From an uncultured Ruminococcus sp. (lineage in GTDB: Bacteria > Bacillota > Clostridia > Oscillospirales > CAG-272): a DNA stretch of 9,064 bases. The stretch is taken from contig CACZOH010000016.1 in the NCBI GenBank assembly GCA_902782785.1, forward strand, positions 1 to 9,064, in the 5' to 3' direction. Both the position numbers and the translations under genes were made by a program. Each line of letters begins with the position of its first letter. Within the stretch, counting starts at the first letter, position 1. The notes under the pieces were generated by a model. It was given only the letters and a program-made list of their open reading frames with translations. It was not told the DNA's origin and made no database searches. Of this stretch, positions 5,846 through 9,064 are shown in pieces.

Positions 5846-7638
5846 GTATGAAACTGACAGACGGACTTTATTACGTAGGTGTAAACGATCATCAGATAGA
5901 CCTTTTTGAAGGTCAGTACGTCGTTCCGAACGGTATGGCGTACAACTCATACGTTATCATAGACGAAAAGATCGCCGTGTTCGATACGGTGGACGCGCGT
6001 TTTTCGCACGAGTGGCTCGATAACGTTCAGACGGCGCTGAACGGAAGAAATCCGGATTACCTTATAGTTCAGCACATGGAGCCGGACCATTCCTCAAACA
6101 TCGTTCAGTTTGCAAAAGCTTATCCCGAAGCGGTTATAGTATCAAACTCCAAATCGTTTCCGATGATGAAAAACTTCTTCGGCGAAGATTTTGAGGGCAG
6201 AAGGATAGAAGTCGGCGAAGGAAGCACACTCGATCTCGGCTCCCGCAGTCTCGTTTTCGTGACCGCGCCCATGGTGCACTGGCCCGAGGTCGTTATGACT
6301 TACGATGAAAAGACCAAAACGCTGTTTTCCGCTGACGGCTTCGGCAAATTCGGAGCGCTCGACGTCGAGGAGGAATGGGCGTGCGAGGCGAGACGCTATT
6401 ATTTCGGCATAGTAGGAAAATACGGCGCTCAGGTCCAGGCGGTGCTCAAAAAAGCCGCCGCGCTTGACATAAAGCGCATCTGCCCGCTCCACGGTCCCGT
6501 GCTTACCGACACGATACCCGAGGTTTTGAAGCTTTACAACCTCTGGACCACGTATACGCCCGAGGTCGACGGCGTTTTCATAGCCTACACCTCCGTTTAC
6601 GGCAACACGAAAAAAGCCGCTCTCCTTCTGGCGGACAAGCTGAGGGAAAAGGGCTGTCCCAAGGTCGCGGTATCCGATCTTGCAAGAGAGGATATGGCGG
6701 AGGCGGTGGAGGACGCGTTCAAGTACGGCAAGATAGTTCTTGCGACGACGACCTACAACGCCGATATTTTCCCGTTCATGCGCGAATTCATACAGCATCT
6801 GACGGAGCGCGGATATAAGAACCGCACGGTCGGACTTATAGAAAACGGCTCGTGGGCGCCGCTTGCCGCAAAGACGATGATGAAAATGCTCGAGGGCTCA
6901 GTAAACATCAAATTCGCCGAGCCCGTCGTAAAGATAAAGTCTGCGATGAACGAAGAAAACAAGCAGCAGATAGAGGCTTTGGCGGACGAGCTCTGCCGCG
7001 AATACATAGCGAAGAGCGACAAGCCCGTGACAAAGCAGGATCTGACCGCCCTATTCAACATCGGCTACGGTCTTTACGTCGTTACGAGCAACGACGGCAA
7101 GAGGGACAACGGTCTTATAGTAAACACGGTTTCCCAGGTAACGAATACGCCAAACAGAATAGCGGTGACGATAAACAAGCAGAATTATTCCCACCACGTT
7201 ATAAAACAGACGGGGATAATGAACGTCAACTGTCTGTCGATAGAAGCTCCGTTCTCGGTATTCGAGTGCTTCGGCTTCCGTTCCGGCAGAAACGTCGATA
7301 AATTCGACACGATGACGCCTCTCTACTCCGACAACGGACTTGCTTTCCTGCCGCAGTACATAAACAGCTTCATGTCGCTCAAGGTCGAACAGTATATAGA
7401 CCTTGACACGCACGGAATGTTCATCTGCAGCGTTACGGAAGCGAGAGTCATATCGAACGTTGAAACGATGACCTACACGTATTACCAGAACAACGTAAAG
7501 CCGAAGCCCGAAGCGCAGGGCAAAAAGGGCTTTGTCTGCAAGGTATGCGGATACGTTTACGAGGGCGACGAGCTGCCCGAGGACTTCATCTGCCCGCTCT
7601 GCAAGCACGGAGCCGCGGATTTCGAGCCGCTGAAATAA
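5842..7638 (+). CDS. Flavodiiron protein (FprA) fused to flavin reductase and rubredoxin domains
   Basis: A multidomain redox enzyme that should reduce oxygen to water, and possibly NO to N2O, in the cytosol. Domains: beta-lactamase-like diiron domain (about 1-245) with ligands in HMEPDH (His78, Glu80, Asp82, with His83), His146, Asp165 and His217; flavodoxin domain (about 245-390) with FMN loop YTSVYGNT (249-256); FMN-binding split-barrel flavin reductase (about 398-550); rubredoxin (about 563-598) with Cys566, 569, 584 and 587. The rubredoxin is short: 14 residues between the two CxxC pairs against about 29 in classical ones. The last two domains match the architecture of Moorella high-molecular-weight rubredoxin (Hrb), the electron donor of FprA, so this is an FprA-Hrb fusion that may take electrons directly from NAD(P)H. 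GGAG (5836-5839) is 2 bases from ATG 5842 but 8 from ATG 5848, so the true start may be 5848. Confidence 0.94.
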   Translation: MSMKLTDGLYYVGVNDHQIDLFEGQYVVPNGMAYNSYVIIDEKIAVFDTVDARFSHEWLDNVQTALNGRNPDYLIVQHMEPDHSSNIVQFAKAYPEAVIVSNSKSFPMMKNFFGEDFEGRRIEVGEGSTLDLGSRSLVFVTAPMVHWPEVVMTYDEKTKTLFSADGFGKFGALDVEEEWACEARRYYFGIVGKYGAQVQAVLKKAAALDIKRICPLHGPVLTDTIPEVLKLYNLWTTYTPEVDGVFIAYTSVYGNTKKAALLLADKLREKGCPKVAVSDLAREDMAEAVEDAFKYGKIVLATTTYNADIFPFMREFIQHLTERGYKNRTVGLIENGSWAPLAAKTMMKMLEGSVNIKFAEPVVKIKSAMNEENKQQIEALADELCREYIAKSDKPVTKQDLTALFNIGYGLYVVTSNDGKRDNGLIVNTVSQVTNTPNRIAVTINKQNYSHHVIKQTGIMNVNCLSIEAPFSVFECFGFRSGRNVDKFDTMTPLYSDNGLAFLPQYINSFMSLKVEQYIDLDTHGMFICSVTEARVISNVETMTYTYYQNNVKPKPEAQGKKGFVCKVCGYVYEGDELPEDFICPLCKHGAADFEPLK

Positions 7639-7652
7639 GCGTTTAAAACAGG

Positions 7653-7687
7653 TAACGGGCGAGCAATGCTCGCCCGTTATGATTTTT
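7653..7687 (+). terminator. Hairpin terminator between convergent operons
   Basis: TAACGGGCGAGC (7653-7664) pairs perfectly over 12 bp with 7668-7679 around an AAT loop, 14 bases after the flavodiiron stop. A T5 run (7683-7687) follows on the plus strand. On the minus strand it is followed by CCTGTTTT, so it may also terminate metA, whose stop lies about 54 bases away, though less well. Confidence 0.8.
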
Positions 7688-7732
7688 ATCCTCCGTAACT
7701 TTTTCAGTCAGCCTCAACGACAGCTTTTGGGT

Positions 7733-8647
7733 TCAGATCTTGTTCAGATCGTACGGCGTCGCCTGATATACGAAGTAGTTGAGCCAGTTGGAGAAAAGCA
7801 GGTGCGCGTGACTGCGCCAGACGTTTTTCGGGCGCTTTGTCGGGTCGTCGTCCGGAAAATAATTGTACGGTATATCTATCGGCAGACCCTTTTCCTTATC
7901 CCTGAAATACTCCTTTGCGAGTGTGTCGTAATCATACTCGCAATGTCCCGTGATGAAAAATCTGCTGTTGACGTCGTCCGATATAAGATATACTCCCGCT
8001 TTGTCAGACTGTGCGACTATTCGCAGACCGAACGCGGCGGAAACCTCGTCCTCATAAACCTCCGTATGGCGCGAATGAGGCGCGAGAAACGTCTCGTCAA
8101 AGCCGCGGACTATCGGGTGAGACGGCAAAAGGACCCTGTGTTCAAACACGCCGAACATCTTTTTATCCATTTTATGCTTGTTTACGCCGTAATAATAGTA
8201 CAGCGCCGCCTGCGCCGCCCAGCAGATGAATATCGTGGAAAACACGTTTTTCTTCGCCCAGTCGAATATTCCGCAGAGCTCGTCCCAGTAATCCACCTCG
8301 TCAAAATCGAGGTTTTCAACAGGCGCGCCGGTCACAATGAGCCCGTCGAATTTCTCATTCTTTACGGTTGAAAAATCCTTGTAAAACGCCTCCATATGTT
8401 CCTCGGAGGTGTTTTTGCTTACGTGTTTTTCCACGCGCAAAAGCGTCAGATCTATTTGGAGCGAGGAGTTTGACAAAAGTCTTACGAGCTGAGTTTCCGT
8501 TGCGATCTTCGTCGGCATTAAATTCAGAACGGCTATTTTAAGCGGTCTTATGTCCTGATGCAGAGCGCGGAGCTCATGCATAACGAATATGTTTTCATTT
8601 CGCAGTATTCCGGCGGCGGGAAGCCCGTCGGGTATTTTAATAGGCAT
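7733..8647 (-). CDS. metA: Homoserine O-acetyltransferase, MetA family
   Basis: Activates homoserine by acylation at the first committed step of methionine synthesis, in the cytosol. The 304 residues match MetA/HTS proteins. Catalytic Cys142 is in FICWAAQAAL, with His235 and Glu237 in TGHCEYD, all at the numbering used for the family. Residue 111, in TGAPVEN, is Glu. In characterised MetA enzymes Glu at this position favours acetyl-CoA and Gly favours succinyl-CoA, so the donor is predicted to be acetyl-CoA and the product O-acetylhomoserine; the common automatic name homoserine O-succinyltransferase may mislead here. The start, MPIKIPDGLPA, is the canonical N-terminus; AAGGG lies 10 bases upstream. 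The gene is monocistronic, convergent on the flavodiiron operon, with no other methionine gene in the window. Confidence 0.96.
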   Translation of the reverse strand: MPIKIPDGLPAAGILRNENIFVMHELRALHQDIRPLKIAVLNLMPTKIATETQLVRLLSNSSLQIDLTLLRVEKHVSKNTSEEHMEAFYKDFSTVKNEKFDGLIVTGAPVENLDFDEVDYWDELCGIFDWAKKNVFSTIFICWAAQAALYYYYGVNKHKMDKKMFGVFEHRVLLPSHPIVRGFDETFLAPHSRHTEVYEDEVSAAFGLRIVAQSDKAGVYLISDDVNSRFFITGHCEYDYDTLAKEYFRDKEKGLPIDIPYNYFPDDDPTKRPKNVWRSHAHLLFSNWLNYFVYQATPYDLNKI

Positions 8648-8678
8648 TTTATATTATCCCTTACATTGTTTTTTATAG

Positions 8679-8707
8679 ATAATATCATTTTTGGCCGTTA
8701 CAGTCAA
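8679..8707 (-). promoter_or_regulatory. Sigma-A promoter of metA
   Basis: On the minus strand, TTGACT (8707-8702) and TATTAT (8684-8679) are 17 bases apart. Transcription would start near 8672, leaving a leader of about 25 bases. This rules out a SAM riboswitch or T-box leader on this transcript. Confidence 0.8.
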
Positions 8708-8733
8708 CCTCAAACTGTTAATACGGCGTAAAC

Positions 8734-8760
8734 AAAAAACCGACGGGTGAGACCCGACGG
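8734..8760 (-). terminator. Rho-independent terminator of the surface-protein gene
   Basis: On the minus strand, CCG-T-CGGGT and ACCCG-T-CGG form a stem with one T-T mismatch and a 3-base loop (8740-8760), followed by TTTTTTGTTT. It lies about 125 bases after the stop of the edge gene and just upstream of the metA promoter. Confidence 0.75.
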
Positions 8761-8780
8761 TAAAAAAGGTTTGTTTAATT

Positions 8781-8882
8781 ACTCCTTCCGTCACGGCTTT
8801 GCCGTGACGCCTCCCCCGAAGGTGGAGGCTTTAACAGGGCTCCCTCTTTGAGGGAGCTGTCAGCGCAGCTGACTGAAGGAGT
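8781..8882. repeat. Palindromic repeat element with four internal hairpins
   Basis: A unit of 102 bases bounded by perfect 8-bp inverted ends, ACTCCTTC (8781-8788) and GAAGGAGT (8875-8882). Inside are four consecutive hairpins: CGTCACGGC/GCCGTGACG (8789-8809), GCCTCCCCC/GGTGGAGGC with one mismatch (8809-8829), GCTCCCTC/GAGGGAGC (8839-8857) and GTCAGC/GCTGAC (8859-8873). Together with the ends this makes a closed five-stem shape. It starts 2 bases after the stop of the surface-protein gene and would be part of its 3' untranslated RNA. I recall similar CTCCCTC/GAGGGAG repeats dispersed in gut Clostridia, so a MITE- or REP-like family is likely, but a single copy is visible here. Confidence 0.75.
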
Positions 8883-8884
8883 TC

Positions 8885-9064
8885 TTATAACACTCTTTTC
8901 TTTTTCAGAATAACGGCAGCCGACGCGGCAGACACCGCGAGGACGCAGACCGCGATGATCGGCGCGTCTGAGGTTTGGGGGTTCTCAATTTCTATTTGAA
9001 AAGCCTCCTCTATAAACGTACCGCCTATGATACGTGATCCGTTTTCGCCGTGTTTTATTATAAA
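8885..9064 (-). CDS. C-terminal fragment of a sortase-anchored surface protein
   Basis: The last 59 codons of a minus-strand gene that continues beyond the right edge; no stop interrupts the frame. It shows a cell-wall sorting signal: NPQTS (residues 28-32 of the fragment), followed by Asp-Ala-Pro, a hydrophobic segment (about 35-52) and a basic tail KKKR (54-57). NPQTx motifs are of the class B-like sortase type rather than classical LPXTG. The protein would be exported and linked to peptidoglycan by a sortase not encoded here. The function of the missing extracellular part cannot be judged. The frame has no start inside the window. Confidence 0.8.
   Translation of the reverse strand, partial: FIIKHGENGSRIIGGTFIEEAFQIEIENPQTSDAPIIAVCVLAVSAASAAVILKKKRVL

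Noticed and set aside
6142..6798. Minus-strand open frame (218 codons) inside the flavodiiron gene
   Set aside because: Shadow of the plus-strand gene, which has complete diiron, FMN and rubredoxin motifs.
7679..8371. Long plus-strand open frame (230 codons)
   Set aside because: It lies opposite metA, starts inside the terminator region, lacks a ribosome binding site and shows no family motif. metA has all catalytic residues.

Overview
The window looks like a chromosomal segment from an uncultured, probably gut-associated anaerobic Clostridia bacterium (Bacillota). The evidence is indirect. The base composition is balanced, and ribosome binding sites (AAGGAG-type) and sigma-A promoters (TTGAxx-N17-TATxAT) are strong. 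A flavodiiron/rubredoxin protein, a CpsC/CpsD tyrosine-kinase pair and a sortase-type wall anchor (NPQTS) are present, and two compact hairpin-rich repeats resemble those I remember from gut Clostridia genomes. No rRNA, tRNA, CRISPR array, transposase or phage gene is visible. I could not run any database search.

Layout. (1) Bases 1-83 hold an edge-truncated repeat and a 10-bp hairpin. (2) Bases 101-3522 are a tightly packed five-gene minus-strand operon read from a sigma-A promoter at 3549-3577. In transcription order it encodes a UPF0309-like SIS-domain protein, a BadF/NAGK-type sugar kinase, a second, collinear but diverged SIS-domain protein, a BCP/PrxQ peroxiredoxin and a VanZ-family membrane protein. 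(3) Bases 3637-5310 hold a minus-strand cpsC-cpsD pair with its own promoter and terminator and no glycosyltransferase beside it. (4) Divergently, bases 5534-7638 are a plus-strand pair: thioredoxin and a large fusion of FprA flavodiiron protein, flavin reductase and short rubredoxin, ended by a perfect 12-bp hairpin. (5) Bases 7733-8647 are metA on the minus strand, convergent on that hairpin, with a clear sigma-A promoter. (6) Bases 8740-8884 are the 3' untranslated region of the gene at the right edge and contain a terminator and a four-hairpin palindromic repeat. (7) Bases 8885-9064 encode the last 59 residues of a sortase-anchored surface protein.

How the genes may work together. The sugar kinase between two paralogous SIS proteins suggests handling of a phosphorylated amino sugar, perhaps from cell-wall turnover; this is inferred from family and layout only. 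BCP peroxiredoxin, thioredoxin and the flavodiiron fusion together form an oxygen/peroxide (or NO) defence set, with thioredoxin a plausible reductant for the peroxiredoxin although the two lie in different operons. The CpsC/CpsD pair probably controls export or chain length of a surface polysaccharide made elsewhere. MetA starts methionine synthesis, and its residue 111 predicts acetyl-CoA rather than succinyl-CoA as donor.

The least ordinary items are the SIS-kinase-SIS cassette, the single-chain FprA-Hrb fusion, the acidic tail after the CpsD tyrosine cluster, and the structured repeat in the 3' region of the surface-protein gene.
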